A stretch of DNA of 59,363 bases from Deltaproteobacteria bacterium (GTDB lineage: Bacteria; Desulfobacterota; Desulfobulbia; Desulfobulbales; Desulfurivibrionaceae): the NCBI GenBank assembly GCA_021802775.1, contig JAJZRJ010000014.1, positions 1-59,363 of the forward strand, given 5' to 3'. The notes under the pieces are model-generated. The model was given only the letters and a program-made list of their open reading frames with translations, had not been told where the DNA came from and did no database searches. Position 1 is the first letter of the stretch, and the number at the start of each line of letters is the position of its first letter. The position numbers and the translations under genes are program-made. This document shows, piece by piece, positions 1-8,279 of this stretch.

Positions 1-18
1 GTGGCGCCGAATTTTGCC

Positions 19-106
19 GGCCCGAAAGGGCCAAGAAATTCGCGAGGTTGGCCAAAGCGCCTTTGGCCAACCGACAGTTGAAAAAGCCAGGGATGGTTTT
101 TTCAAC
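19..106. repeat. Cluster of three hairpins beyond birA
   Basis: Three consecutive inverted repeats follow the end of the leftward birA operon. Positions 19-32 form GGCCC-GAAA-GGGCC. Positions 46-72 form a perfect 12-bp stem around CGC. Positions 77-106 form GTTGAAAAAGCC / GGTTTTTTCAAC around the loop AGGGAT. A further GC stem without a T-run lies at 121-142, between this cluster and the birA stop. The same AGGGA loop style recurs in the hairpin cluster at 41772-41926, so this may be a dispersed intergenic element. Confidence 0.6.
77..106 (-). terminator. Rho-independent terminator of the acc-birA operon
   Basis: Read leftward, the stem GTTGAAAAAACC / GGCTTTTTCAAC has a six-base loop and a T-run inside its 3' arm. 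It lies about 50 bp beyond the birA stop codon. The A/T arms make it usable in both directions. Confidence 0.6.
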
Positions 107-156
107 GGACTGTTAATGAGCCGCTGCCTTGCGGGCAAGCGGTTCATAAATGGATC

Positions 157-1062
157 TCAGTCGAGGTAGAGAATCTCGCCGGCGTGCTCGATCACGGTGG
201 TATCGTCTTCGCTCAATCGAAGGATCAAACCACCTGCGTGATCGAGCCCCTGGACAACAGCCTCGTACTGGGGCTCGCGCTGCACGTCGAAACCGAAACG
301 CACTCGGCGGCCGATGGTGTCGCTCAATGCGAGCCAGCGGGCGAGAATGGGATGGGGGGGAACCGGTTCGCCGGCAGCATGCAGGGCCTCGGCCTCGGCA
401 TGGTGCAAGAGGCCGATATTCCAGGCGAGTTTGGCGAGGAGCTGGCCGGCCACCTCGTCCACATCGAGTTCCCGACCAAGGAGCTGGCGCAGGGAGACGG
501 CGCTGTCGATGAGTTCCGGCGGAAAGACATCGTTGTTCACGTTGAGGCCGATGCCGATGAGGATGTACTCCTCGCCGAAGCGCGGGCCGCGCTCGGTTTC
601 GATGAGCACCCCGGCCAGCTTGCGATTCTTCACGTGCACGTCGTTGACCCACTTGAGGTGGGCATCCACACCAAAAGAGCGGACCGCCTCGCAGAGAGCA
701 ACGCCTACGGCCAAGGGGTAAAAGCGACCGTGTTCCGGCAGCAGGGTGTTGACGAGAATGAGGGTGAGCCAGAGGCCGCCTTGCGGGGCGTGCCAGAGAC
801 GGGCGAACCGCCCCTTGCCCGCGGTGAGTTCGCTGGCAATAAGCACGGTGCCGGAGGGGAAGGAGCGGTCTTCCTCTTCGGCACGGCGGATGAGGTCGCG
901 GCCGTAGTCCATGCAGCGGCCACGGCGGTCAAAACGCTCGATCCGGCTGCCGACCACGCCGCCGTAACGGATGATCCGGGAGGCGAGCTCCGGGGAGAAA
1001 TCCCCGCCGCCGCGCTCGGCCGCCTCTGCATCAAAGAGGGGACGAAGCTGGGCGGGGTTCAC
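157..1062 (-). CDS. birA: Biotin--[acetyl-CoA-carboxylase] ligase
   Basis: This 301-aa cytoplasmic enzyme activates biotin with ATP to biotinyl-AMP and transfers it to the carrier lysine of acetyl-CoA carboxylase. The class II biotin ligase signatures are present: GKGR at residues 82-85 followed by W and GGLW (the adenylate loop), KWVND at about 137-141, and KLAGVLIE at 148-155. The last 50 or so residues fit the small SH3-like C-terminal domain. There is no N-terminal winged helix, so it is probably a monofunctional ligase and not the repressor type. It starts 3 bp after the stop of the biotinyl carrier gene and is the last gene of the accC-accAD-carrier-birA operon. This places the modifying enzyme beside its substrate. 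Confidence 0.93.
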   Translation of the reverse strand: MNPAQLRPLFDAEAAERGGGDFSPELASRIIRYGGVVGSRIERFDRRGRCMDYGRDLIRRAEEEDRSFPSGTVLIASELTAGKGRFARLWHAPQGGLWLTLILVNTLLPEHGRFYPLAVGVALCEAVRSFGVDAHLKWVNDVHVKNRKLAGVLIETERGPRFGEEYILIGIGLNVNNDVFPPELIDSAVSLRQLLGRELDVDEVAGQLLAKLAWNIGLLHHAEAEALHAAGEPVPPHPILARWLALSDTIGRRVRFGFDVQREPQYEAVVQGLDHAGGLILRLSEDDTTVIEHAGEILYLD

Positions 1063-1065
1063 AGG

Positions 1066-1716
1066 CTATTCCCACTCCGCCTTGACGCGGGTGATAATCT
1101 TCTGAATGTAGGCGAGCTTGTCTTCTGGGCAGATGCCGATCAAAGGCTCGCCCTGCTCGACACTCACCCCGGGCTTGAAATAGACCGAGTGGATGATACC
1201 CGGCTCGCCCGGATAATAGACCGGGGTGTCGCGTTTCATCAGGCTCATGGTGAGGATCTCGTCGCCGGGGCGGATCGCCACCTCGCGCTGGCCGTACTTG
1301 TCGATCTTGGCCTGGAGGTCCAACGAGAAAAAATACTTGGCCTTTTCCGGCGCCACGAACGGGGTGAGCACCCGGCGCAGGATCGACTCGATGATCTCCC
1401 GTTTCTTGAGCGGGTGCTTGATGGTCATGATCTTCTCGCCCGCCTCGACGAACTCCCCCTCCAGCTCCGTCCGCAGCGCGGCGATCTCGCCGTTGGTAAC
1501 GCAGGTGATCTTCTTGGGGTTGCGCTCCCGCTCCAGCTCATACAGCAGGGTTCCGGGCAGGTGGTGCCACTTGCCGCCCGGCCCTTCGACCTTGCCACCT
1601 TCCCGCACCTTAAAACGGAGGCGGCCGGTGTGCATGGTGCAGACATCCACATAATCGTAAGGATCGGAACGGTACTGGCTCAGCACCGCATCAAAATCAA
1701 TACCCGGCTCCATCAT
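1066..1716 (-). CDS. Divergent biotinyl carrier protein of acetyl-CoA carboxylase
   Basis: This 216-aa protein ends in a biotinyl/lipoyl hammerhead (about residues 150-196). SLMKR sits where carriers normally have (E)AMKM, so K161 is the candidate biotinylated lysine. It is followed by the usual PG-x-I and V-x-x-G-E-P-L-I-x-I pattern. A second, weaker half-hammerhead with HPLKK (K104/K105) lies at residues 78-106, so the protein may carry two degenerate domains. It is much longer than typical AccB (about 150 aa) and lacks the canonical AMKM. The position between the fused carboxyltransferase and BirA strongly suggests it is the carrier of this ACC. The start is ATG and the gap to accAD is 16 bp. 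Confidence 0.7.
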   Translation of the reverse strand: MMEPGIDFDAVLSQYRSDPYDYVDVCTMHTGRLRFKVREGGKVEGPGGKWHHLPGTLLYELERERNPKKITCVTNGEIAALRTELEGEFVEAGEKIMTIKHPLKKREIIESILRRVLTPFVAPEKAKYFFSLDLQAKIDKYGQREVAIRPGDEILTMSLMKRDTPVYYPGEPGIIHSVYFKPGVSVEQGEPLIGICPEDKLAYIQKIITRVKAEWE

Positions 1717-1732
1717 CGGCTCGGCCTCGCGA

Positions 1733-3988
1733 TTAACGGTAGTAAAGGTTGCCGCCGCCCATGGTCATCAGCGACTTGTGCAGATTGCGACGGAACTCGC
1801 GGCGATCCCAGATACCCTGGATATGGCCGCGTTTCAGGGCACTGCGGGCGCTGTGATAATCGGGCGGAATGTCCTCGCCGGTGGTCTCGCGGATGACCCG
1901 CGGACCGGCAAAGCCGATGCGGCTCGAACGGATGGCGAACTGATAGGGCGAACAGCCGAGGAAACTCGCCACCGGACCGGCGTAGGAGTTGTTGTCGTAG
2001 ACCACGATGTAGAGGCCGCCGGAGTCGATATATTCGCGCACCGCGAGCGTACACTTGGGCATCTGCACCACGCCCAGCGTGCCTTCGTGGATGCGGATGC
2101 CGCCGGTGGTGTGCACATAGGAAAGCAGGGGCCGCCTTTTTAGTTTCGCCACCTCGCAGGCCCGGGCGAACTTTTCGCCCTCGGCGGAACCCACGGTACC
2201 ATTGCGGAAATCGCTGTAGAGCATAGCCACCACGATATCGACCCCCAGCACCTTGGCGTCGAAGGTAACCATGGCACTCTTGCGGCCGGTCTTGGCCGCG
2301 GCAGCCTTGACCTTCTTGTCGATGCCGGGGAAGCCAAGCGGGTTGCCCGAGGCGATCTCACTGTTGAACTCGCGGATCGAACCGGGATCGAAGAGATGGC
2401 GCAGGTACCACTCATACTCCAGCGGGAAATGGTGGCCGCAGTTCTCGCAGACCCCGCAGAACTCGCCGTAGAGGTCCGGCACCCAGAGGTCGCGGCAGCC
2501 GCTCTTTTCGGCGTTGGGGCAGGTGATGGTGCGGTCCTCGTTGGCCAAGGGGCTGGTGTAGGTTTCGCCAAACTCCACCGTTTCCTCGAAGCCGGCCAGA
2601 AAGCCACCGATACGGGTCGGCCGTGCCCCTGGTTTGCGCGCGATGAAGTCGTAGGCCGAGGTGAAGGGCGCGGAGACCTGCTTAATCAGCATGGAACCCT
2701 CGCCGGAAACATCCTGAATCACCCTCCTCACCTGCTTGTGCTGGGGCTTCAACACGTCGTAGCGGAAGGAGTAGTAAAGCTTGGCCAGCTTCTTCCGGGC
2801 CAGCTGGCACCAGAGGGTACAGGCGGAATCTTCCTCGATGTACCCCTGCTTCGCCATGGCCCGGTATTTGCGGGAACGCAGGACCAGCAGCCGCCGTACC
2901 TCGTCGGTATCAAGCTCCCAGGTGATATCGATGTGCGGCTCCTCGGCGGAGTTCTCCTCCGCCTTATGCAGCTTCAACTCGTAGGCCCGGAAGGCGCGCA
3001 GGCTCTTGGTCTTCAGCACCACCTCGTCGGTGGCGCGGATCACCTCATCCTTGATCTCGCGGAAAAAGGCGAAGTCATCGCGCTTGGCCCCCAGGAGCGG
3101 CTCCTGGATGATGCGGTCGATGGTGCCAAGCGCAAGGTTCTCCGCCGCGGTGATGTGCAACCGGTCCGCGCACTCCTCGACAAGTTCCTTGGGCACCTTC
3201 TCCCCTTCCCGGATCTTGCCCTCGATGGCCGCCGCGCCCTCGGGCGAGATCACCGAGTAGTAGCCGTGGGAGAACATCAGGCGAACGTCGCCCATCCCCA
3301 CCGCCTCGGCCCCGCCGGAACCGCCCTCGGAGATGATGGAGATCATCGGTACCCGGAGCTTGGACATGACGTAGAGGTTGCGGGCGATCTGCTGGGCCGC
3401 GCCGGGATAATCCTCCGCCGGAAAGGCGCCGGGGGTGAAGACGAAGAAATGGATGGGAATCCCCTCGGTCTCGGCGACCCGCATGTAGCGGAGGGCCTTC
3501 TCGTTACCCCACGGTTTGGTGCTGCCGCCGTTGCGGTATTCCTCGCCGTGCCCTTTCTCGTGGCCGATGACCATGACCTGCTGGCTGACCAGCTTGTTCT
3601 TCACCCGGCGGGAGATGCTGGCGCGGGCGGCGACAATGGCAGGGTCGATGTTGGCGTCTTCCTCGCCGCCGAGTTCGGTGTAATCCTCGTAGACGTTTTC
3701 GAGGATGTCCTTGAGCGAAAAGCGCAGCGGGCTGCGGACGATACGCACCCGTTCCATCGGGGTGAGGATCTCCTCGCAGCGGGTTTCGAGAAAGAGCAGC
3801 GAGTCCTCGAACTCCTTGATCTCGTCGAGCAGCTCCTCATGGGAGAGGTCGTAGAAGGAGCCGCGCAGCCGGGCGAACTTCTCGCGCAGGCCGGGCAGGT
3901 TGCCCCAGTCGGTGCCTTCCTTGATCTGGCCGAGGTAGTTGATGCGCTCTTCGAGCTTGAGCAGTCGTTTGCGGAGATCTTCACTCAT
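1733..3988 (-). CDS. accAD: Acetyl-CoA carboxylase carboxyltransferase, fused alpha-beta subunit
   Basis: This 751-aa single chain transfers carboxyl from carboxybiotin to acetyl-CoA, giving malonyl-CoA for fatty-acid synthesis. The N-terminal half (to about residue 330) is AccA-like, with a coiled N-terminus, a GHEKGHGEEYRNGG stretch and the glycine-rich EGGSGGAEA oxyanion-hole segment. The C-terminal half is AccD-like, with a zinc-ribbon-type cysteine set (TCP, GC, FCGVCENCG at about 490-520) and the crotonase-like carboxyltransferase core (HTTGGIRI). In E. coli AccA and AccD are separate proteins. Here they are joined in the order alpha-beta, the reverse of the beta-alpha order in plant and acyl-CoA carboxylase fusions. 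It lies 18 bp downstream of accC. Confidence 0.9.
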   Translation of the reverse strand: MSEDLRKRLLKLEERINYLGQIKEGTDWGNLPGLREKFARLRGSFYDLSHEELLDEIKEFEDSLLFLETRCEEILTPMERVRIVRSPLRFSLKDILENVYEDYTELGGEEDANIDPAIVAARASISRRVKNKLVSQQVMVIGHEKGHGEEYRNGGSTKPWGNEKALRYMRVAETEGIPIHFFVFTPGAFPAEDYPGAAQQIARNLYVMSKLRVPMISIISEGGSGGAEAVGMGDVRLMFSHGYYSVISPEGAAAIEGKIREGEKVPKELVEECADRLHITAAENLALGTIDRIIQEPLLGAKRDDFAFFREIKDEVIRATDEVVLKTKSLRAFRAYELKLHKAEENSAEEPHIDITWELDTDEVRRLLVLRSRKYRAMAKQGYIEEDSACTLWCQLARKKLAKLYYSFRYDVLKPQHKQVRRVIQDVSGEGSMLIKQVSAPFTSAYDFIARKPGARPTRIGGFLAGFEETVEFGETYTSPLANEDRTITCPNAEKSGCRDLWVPDLYGEFCGVCENCGHHFPLEYEWYLRHLFDPGSIREFNSEIASGNPLGFPGIDKKVKAAAAKTGRKSAMVTFDAKVLGVDIVVAMLYSDFRNGTVGSAEGEKFARACEVAKLKRRPLLSYVHTTGGIRIHEGTLGVVQMPKCTLAVREYIDSGGLYIVVYDNNSYAGPVASFLGCSPYQFAIRSSRIGFAGPRVIRETTGEDIPPDYHSARSALKRGHIQGIWDRREFRRNLHKSLMTMGGGNLYYR

Positions 3989-4006
3989 AAAGAAGACACC
4001 TTGCCT

Positions 4007-5413
4007 TTAAAAGGTGAGCAGCCGGTCCATGTTTTCGGCGAGATACTGCAGATTGGTATTGATCGGAGCGCCACTGGCGGTGGTGCCTTCGATCACCGTC
4101 TCGCTCAGGAATTTGCGGGCCCGTTCCTTGGCCTCGGCCATGGAATCGCCCCAGACCAGAGCCAGGGCCAGGTTGGGGTCGTACTCGCTGGGAATGACAT
4201 AGGGCCGGTCGCACGGCACGTGGGTGTAGACCACGGACCAGTCGTGCTCGGGGTGGCTGAACCTGGAGATGGTGCCGATCCACGGGGCAAAGCCGCGGTA
4301 AGGATCTTCGGCCACGATGCGCAGCTCGATGCTGGCGCCGCGGAATTCGATGTCGCTTTGGGCAAAGCCCATGCGGTCGCCCAAACCCAGGCGGATCTGC
4401 TCGCGGATCAGGTTGGGATGCTTGCCATTCAGATAGCTGATGCGAGCCGAGACGTCGTTCTCCACCTGGATGCGGGTGTTGACCTCCAGGAGATACGGCC
4501 GGCCATCGCGGGTCACGATCCATTCCCAGGTGCCGACGTTGTCGTAGCGCACATGGGCCGCGAGCTTCAGCGAGTAGTCCACCACCTTGTCCAGGGTGTC
4601 CTTGGCGTGAAACTCGTAGGGAAAGCACGAATTGTCGAAGCCCGGCGCCGCCTCCAGCCGTTTCTGGCGGCCGGTGCTCTGGATGGTGCAGTTGCGGGTG
4701 CCGAAGTGAACCCGCTCGCCGTGACGGCTGCAGACGAGCTGGACCTCCAGATGGTTGAAGTCGCGGATGCGTTGCTCGATCAAGACGCCGGGGTCGCCGA
4801 ACTGGCGCTTGGCATAGTTCTGAATCTGGCGATAGACCCGGCGGAAATGCTCGATCTCGTAGACCTCCTCGATACCCATGCCACCGCCGCCGGCCGCGGC
4901 CTTGACCAGCACCGAGGCGTGCTTGATGCCCTGCTCGTTCTGTTCGTGGAGCAGGTGCTGGGCGATATCCTCGGCCTCCATCTCATTATAAATGGGGCCG
5001 TCGGTGCCGGGAATGGTGGGGATGCCGAGGCGGTTGGCCACCCGTTTGGTGTTGATCTTGTCGCCGAGGTCCTTGATCACCTCCCACTTGGGCCCGATGA
5101 AGGTGAGCGGCCGGTTGCGGATGGTGGCGCGGCGGGCAAAGCGGTAATCCTCGGAAAAGAAACCGTAGCCCGGATGGATCGCGGTGCAGCCGGTATGGTC
5201 GGCCACTGCCAGCAGATCGTTGGGGTCGGTATAGCTCGATACCCGCCAGGCCCGCCTGGTATTGCTCCGGCTGTCGAGGTTGCGGCGGACATGTTCCGAC
5301 CCTTCATCCGCCGCGGTATAGATCACTACATAATCAAGGCCAAGATCCTTGCAGGCGTTCATGATGCGCAAGGCGATCTCGCCACGGTTTGCAATCAGGA
5401 CACGTTCTTTCAA
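4007..5413 (-). CDS. accC: Biotin carboxylase
   Basis: This 468-aa ATP-grasp enzyme carboxylates carrier-bound biotin using ATP and bicarbonate. The N-terminus KERVLIANRGEIALRI is diagnostic of the biotin-carboxylase preATP-grasp domain. The glycine-rich ATP loop KAAAGGGGMGIE, the EVQL catalytic segment and EVNTRIQVEN near residue 290 are all present. The start is TTG at 5413 with GAGGG five bases upstream, and no ATG fits the conserved N-terminus. It is the first gene of the leftward ACC operon, so the promoter should lie in 5414-5814. Confidence 0.93.
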   Translation of the reverse strand: MKERVLIANRGEIALRIMNACKDLGLDYVVIYTAADEGSEHVRRNLDSRSNTRRAWRVSSYTDPNDLLAVADHTGCTAIHPGYGFFSEDYRFARRATIRNRPLTFIGPKWEVIKDLGDKINTKRVANRLGIPTIPGTDGPIYNEMEAEDIAQHLLHEQNEQGIKHASVLVKAAAGGGGMGIEEVYEIEHFRRVYRQIQNYAKRQFGDPGVLIEQRIRDFNHLEVQLVCSRHGERVHFGTRNCTIQSTGRQKRLEAAPGFDNSCFPYEFHAKDTLDKVVDYSLKLAAHVRYDNVGTWEWIVTRDGRPYLLEVNTRIQVENDVSARISYLNGKHPNLIREQIRLGLGDRMGFAQSDIEFRGASIELRIVAEDPYRGFAPWIGTISRFSHPEHDWSVVYTHVPCDRPYVIPSEYDPNLALALVWGDSMAEAKERARKFLSETVIEGTTASGAPINTNLQYLAENMDRLLTF

Positions 5414-5814
5414 ACCAACCCTCAGGCGTGTTGTTTGCCGGGGTATCCCCCGGTCGTGCTTGGCGTCGTTATCACCGGGGAGCGCGCGCGCAGCGGCGGC
5501 ATGCGGCGTTTTCCCCTGTGTCCTTGTACTCGGTTTCCGGCTAAATGGAAAGATGAAATCGCGGATACGGCTACTGGCCTAAATTCCGGCGCTGCGCCTG
5601 CTTCTGAACACCATAACGTCTATGGCTGTATTGATCCCCCGGGCGGTGACCGCCCGACTGTTTCCCCCTTGGCAAATCGTGGCTCTTATACCTAGTTTCA
5701 AAAAAGACGTCAATTTTTTTTCTGGACAAAGGAGCGGCGCCATCGTATCCATGAGGTTTAATTCGTCAACCGCACCTCCCGAGCACGGAACAACCGAGGC
5801 CGCCGAAAGGCCCC
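5414..5814. other. Divergent intergenic region, accC / corC-like gene
   Basis: These 401 bp separate the leftward ACC operon from the rightward corC-lnt-prfB operon and should contain both promoters. No credible coding frame is seen. There are GC-rich inverted repeats near 5440-5456 and 5639-5655, and a T-tract near 5715. No sigma-70 hexamer pair was convincing enough to place. Confidence 0.5.
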
Positions 5815-6675
5815 ATGGATACCGACACCAACCCATCTCCCGTTACCACCCCTCCTGAATCGCCTTGGAAACGGCTGCTGGACCGGATCATCCCCTTCCG
5901 CCAGCCGGAAAGCGCCGAGGCCATCGAGCAGGAAATCCAGGATATCCTTGAAGAGGGCGAGGAGCAGGGGCTGATCTCGCCGGAAGAGGGCAAGATGATC
6001 GCCAGCATCCTGGAGTTCAAGGATACGCTGGCCCACGAGATCATGACCCCCCGCTCCGACATGGTGATGGCCAAGGCCACGACCCCGGTGCCGGAACTCA
6101 TCCGCCTGATCATCGACAAGGGCTACAGCCGCATCCCGGTATACACCGAGACCCCGGAACAGATGGCCGGCATTCTCCACGCCAAGGACCTGCTGCCCTA
6201 CTGCCTGGGCGAAAACCGGAACGCCACCGCCGGCGAACTGGCCAAGACCGCTTATTTCGTGCAGGAAAATCACAAAATCGTCGATCTGCTCAAGTTCTTC
6301 CGGACCCAGAAGATCCACATGGCCATCGTCACCGATGAATTCGGCGGGATGCGCGGGCTCATCACCCTGGAGGACGTGGTGGAGGAGATCGTCGGCGAGA
6401 TCGGCGACGAGTACGACAAGAGCGTCACCCGCTGGAAGGTGGTGGACGACCACACCGTGCTCACCGACGCCAAGGTGGATCTGGAAACCGTGGAACAGTT
6501 TTTCCATGTCATCTTTCCCGAAGGCCCCTACGGCTCGGTGGGCGGGCTTCTTCTCCACCATCTCGACCGGGTGCCGACCGCCGGCACCACCATGGTGATC
6601 AACAGCCTGGTCTTCGAGGTGGTGGCCGCGGACAAGCGCCGCATCCTCTCGGTCAAAATCCAGAAGAAACGCTGA
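5815..6675 (+). CDS. CorC/HlyC-type CBS-domain protein
   Basis: This 286-aa protein has a soluble N-terminal segment, two CBS domains (about 65-125 and 135-190; the motif EIMTPRSDM opens the first) and a C-terminal CorC_HlyC transporter-associated domain (about 205-285, GPYGSVGGLLL). It lacks the N-terminal CNNM/DUF21 membrane domain, so it resembles E. coli CorC (YbeX) and not full-length hemolysin-like proteins. CorC is linked to Mg/Co efflux. In E. coli ybeX sits beside lnt, ybeY and ybeZ (phoH), and all of these occur within 7 kb here. The lnt start follows 2 bp after this stop. Confidence 0.85.
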   Translation: MDTDTNPSPVTTPPESPWKRLLDRIIPFRQPESAEAIEQEIQDILEEGEEQGLISPEEGKMIASILEFKDTLAHEIMTPRSDMVMAKATTPVPELIRLIIDKGYSRIPVYTETPEQMAGILHAKDLLPYCLGENRNATAGELAKTAYFVQENHKIVDLLKFFRTQKIHMAIVTDEFGGMRGLITLEDVVEEIVGEIGDEYDKSVTRWKVVDDHTVLTDAKVDLETVEQFFHVIFPEGPYGSVGGLLLHHLDRVPTAGTTMVINSLVFEVVAADKRRILSVKIQKKR

Positions 6676-6677
6676 CC

Positions 6678-8279
6678 ATGGCCACCTTCTCTTTCCGTCA
6701 CCGCGCGCCGGCCCCTGCCGGCCGCGCCGGCCGCCCATGGCGCGGCGTCGTCCTCGCCGTACTCTCCGGCCTGCTGCTCTATTTCGCCTCGCCCGGCGCC
6801 GGTGGCTGGCCAGGATTCGCCTGGTTCGGCCTCACCCCGCTCCTCTTCGCCCTGCGCGGAGCCTCACCCCGTCACGCCACCCTCTTCGGCCTGGTGTGCG
6901 GCCTGGCCTTCTATCTGCCCCTGCTGAGTTGGATCATCACCGTGCTCGCCACTTACGGCCAGGTCCACCCGGGCGTAGCCGCCACCGCCCTGCTGCTGCT
7001 CGCCCTTTACATGGCCGGCTATCTCGCTCTCTTCAGCCGGTGGTACAGCATGGCACCGGCCCATCATCTGCTCTGGTTCGCCCCGGCTCTGTGGGTGGGG
7101 CTCGATGTACTGCGCGGCTGGCTCTTCACCGGCTTTCCCTGGCAGGATCTCGGCTACAGTCAGTATTCGCTGCTGCCCTTGGTCCAGCTTGCCGACCTTA
7201 CGGGCCACCATGGGGTGACCTTCGTCATCGTGCTTACCAATACACTGATTACCCTGCTCCTCCTGCGCTGGATTACGCCGGGACGCAGCCTCCCCGGCCC
7301 GATCCCTCTTGCCGCCGCGACTCTGCTGCTGGCGCTCAGCGTGGGCTACGGTTTTCTGCGCCTGGAGGGCATCAATGCCGGGTTGAGTCGGCAGCCGGTC
7401 CTGCCGGTGGCGGTGATCCAGGGCAACATCCCCCAGGATCAGAAATGGGTGCCCGCCTATCAGGAGGCCACGGTGCGGGAGTATGTCGCCCTCTCCCGGG
7501 AGGCACTCGCGCGCCAGCCCGAAAGTCTGGTGGTCTGGCCGGAAACCGCCATGCCCTTCTATCCCCTGGAGAGCCCCCTTTTGCTCAGCCTGACCGACCT
7601 GACCCGGTCGCACCGGGCCTGCCTGCTCACCGGCGCGCCGCATCGCGAGCCAGACCCGAACCATCCCGGGCTGCGCTATTTCAACAGCAGTTTCCTCCTT
7701 GGCCCGGACGGCCGCGTGGCCGGCCAGTACCATAAGCAACACCTGGTACCCTTTGGCGAATACATCCCGCTGCGGCAAATCCTGCCCTTCTTCGCCCCCA
7801 TTGTCGAGACCCTGGGCGATTTCAGCCCCGGCGACTCGCGGGCGCCGCTCATTTGCGGCACCGCCCGGCTCGGGGTACTGATCTGCTTCGAGAGCATCTT
7901 CCCCGGGCTGGCGCGCGACTCCAGTGCCGCCGGCGCCAATCTGCTGGTCAACCTCACCAACGACGCCTGGTTCGGCCGTTCCACCGCGCCGTGGCAACAT
8001 CTCTCCATGGCGGTCCTGCGCGCGGTGGAAAACCGTCGCAGCCTGGTGCGCGCCGCCAATACCGGGGTGAGCGGCATCATCCTGCCGACCGGCATCATCA
8101 GCGAGACCACGACGCTTTTCACCGCCGCCAGCCGCACCGCCAGAGTGCCGCTCATGGCCACTGAAACCATCTACACCCGGGCCGGCCACCACTTCGGCCT
8201 CCTCTGTTTCGGCTTGGCCCTTTGCGGAATCGCGAGTACAATCAGGACAAACAAGCAATCAAGGAGCACATTGCCATGA
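6678..8279 (+). CDS. lnt: Apolipoprotein N-acyltransferase
   Basis: This 533-aa inner-membrane enzyme adds the third acyl chain to outer-membrane lipoproteins in diderm bacteria. About six N-terminal hydrophobic segments (residues 20-215) precede a periplasmic nitrilase-like domain. The catalytic triad is visible as E in WPETAMPF, K in YHKQHLVPFGEY and C in ICFESIFP. A final hydrophobic segment lies near the C-terminus. The stop overlaps the prfB start (ATGA), so the two genes are translationally coupled. A lipoprotein gene for it to act on lies at 41012. Confidence 0.93.
   Translation: MATFSFRHRAPAPAGRAGRPWRGVVLAVLSGLLLYFASPGAGGWPGFAWFGLTPLLFALRGASPRHATLFGLVCGLAFYLPLLSWIITVLATYGQVHPGVAATALLLLALYMAGYLALFSRWYSMAPAHHLLWFAPALWVGLDVLRGWLFTGFPWQDLGYSQYSLLPLVQLADLTGHHGVTFVIVLTNTLITLLLLRWITPGRSLPGPIPLAAATLLLALSVGYGFLRLEGINAGLSRQPVLPVAVIQGNIPQDQKWVPAYQEATVREYVALSREALARQPESLVVWPETAMPFYPLESPLLLSLTDLTRSHRACLLTGAPHREPDPNHPGLRYFNSSFLLGPDGRVAGQYHKQHLVPFGEYIPLRQILPFFAPIVETLGDFSPGDSRAPLICGTARLGVLICFESIFPGLARDSSAAGANLLVNLTNDAWFGRSTAPWQHLSMAVLRAVENRRSLVRAANTGVSGIILPTGIISETTTLFTAASRTARVPLMATETIYTRAGHHFGLLCFGLALCGIASTIRTNKQSRSTLP

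Noticed and set aside
2396-5695. A 1099-codon plus-strand frame opposite accAD and accC
   Set aside because: An antisense shadow of GC-rich genes. It has no protein family features, while the minus strand encodes complete ACC subunits.
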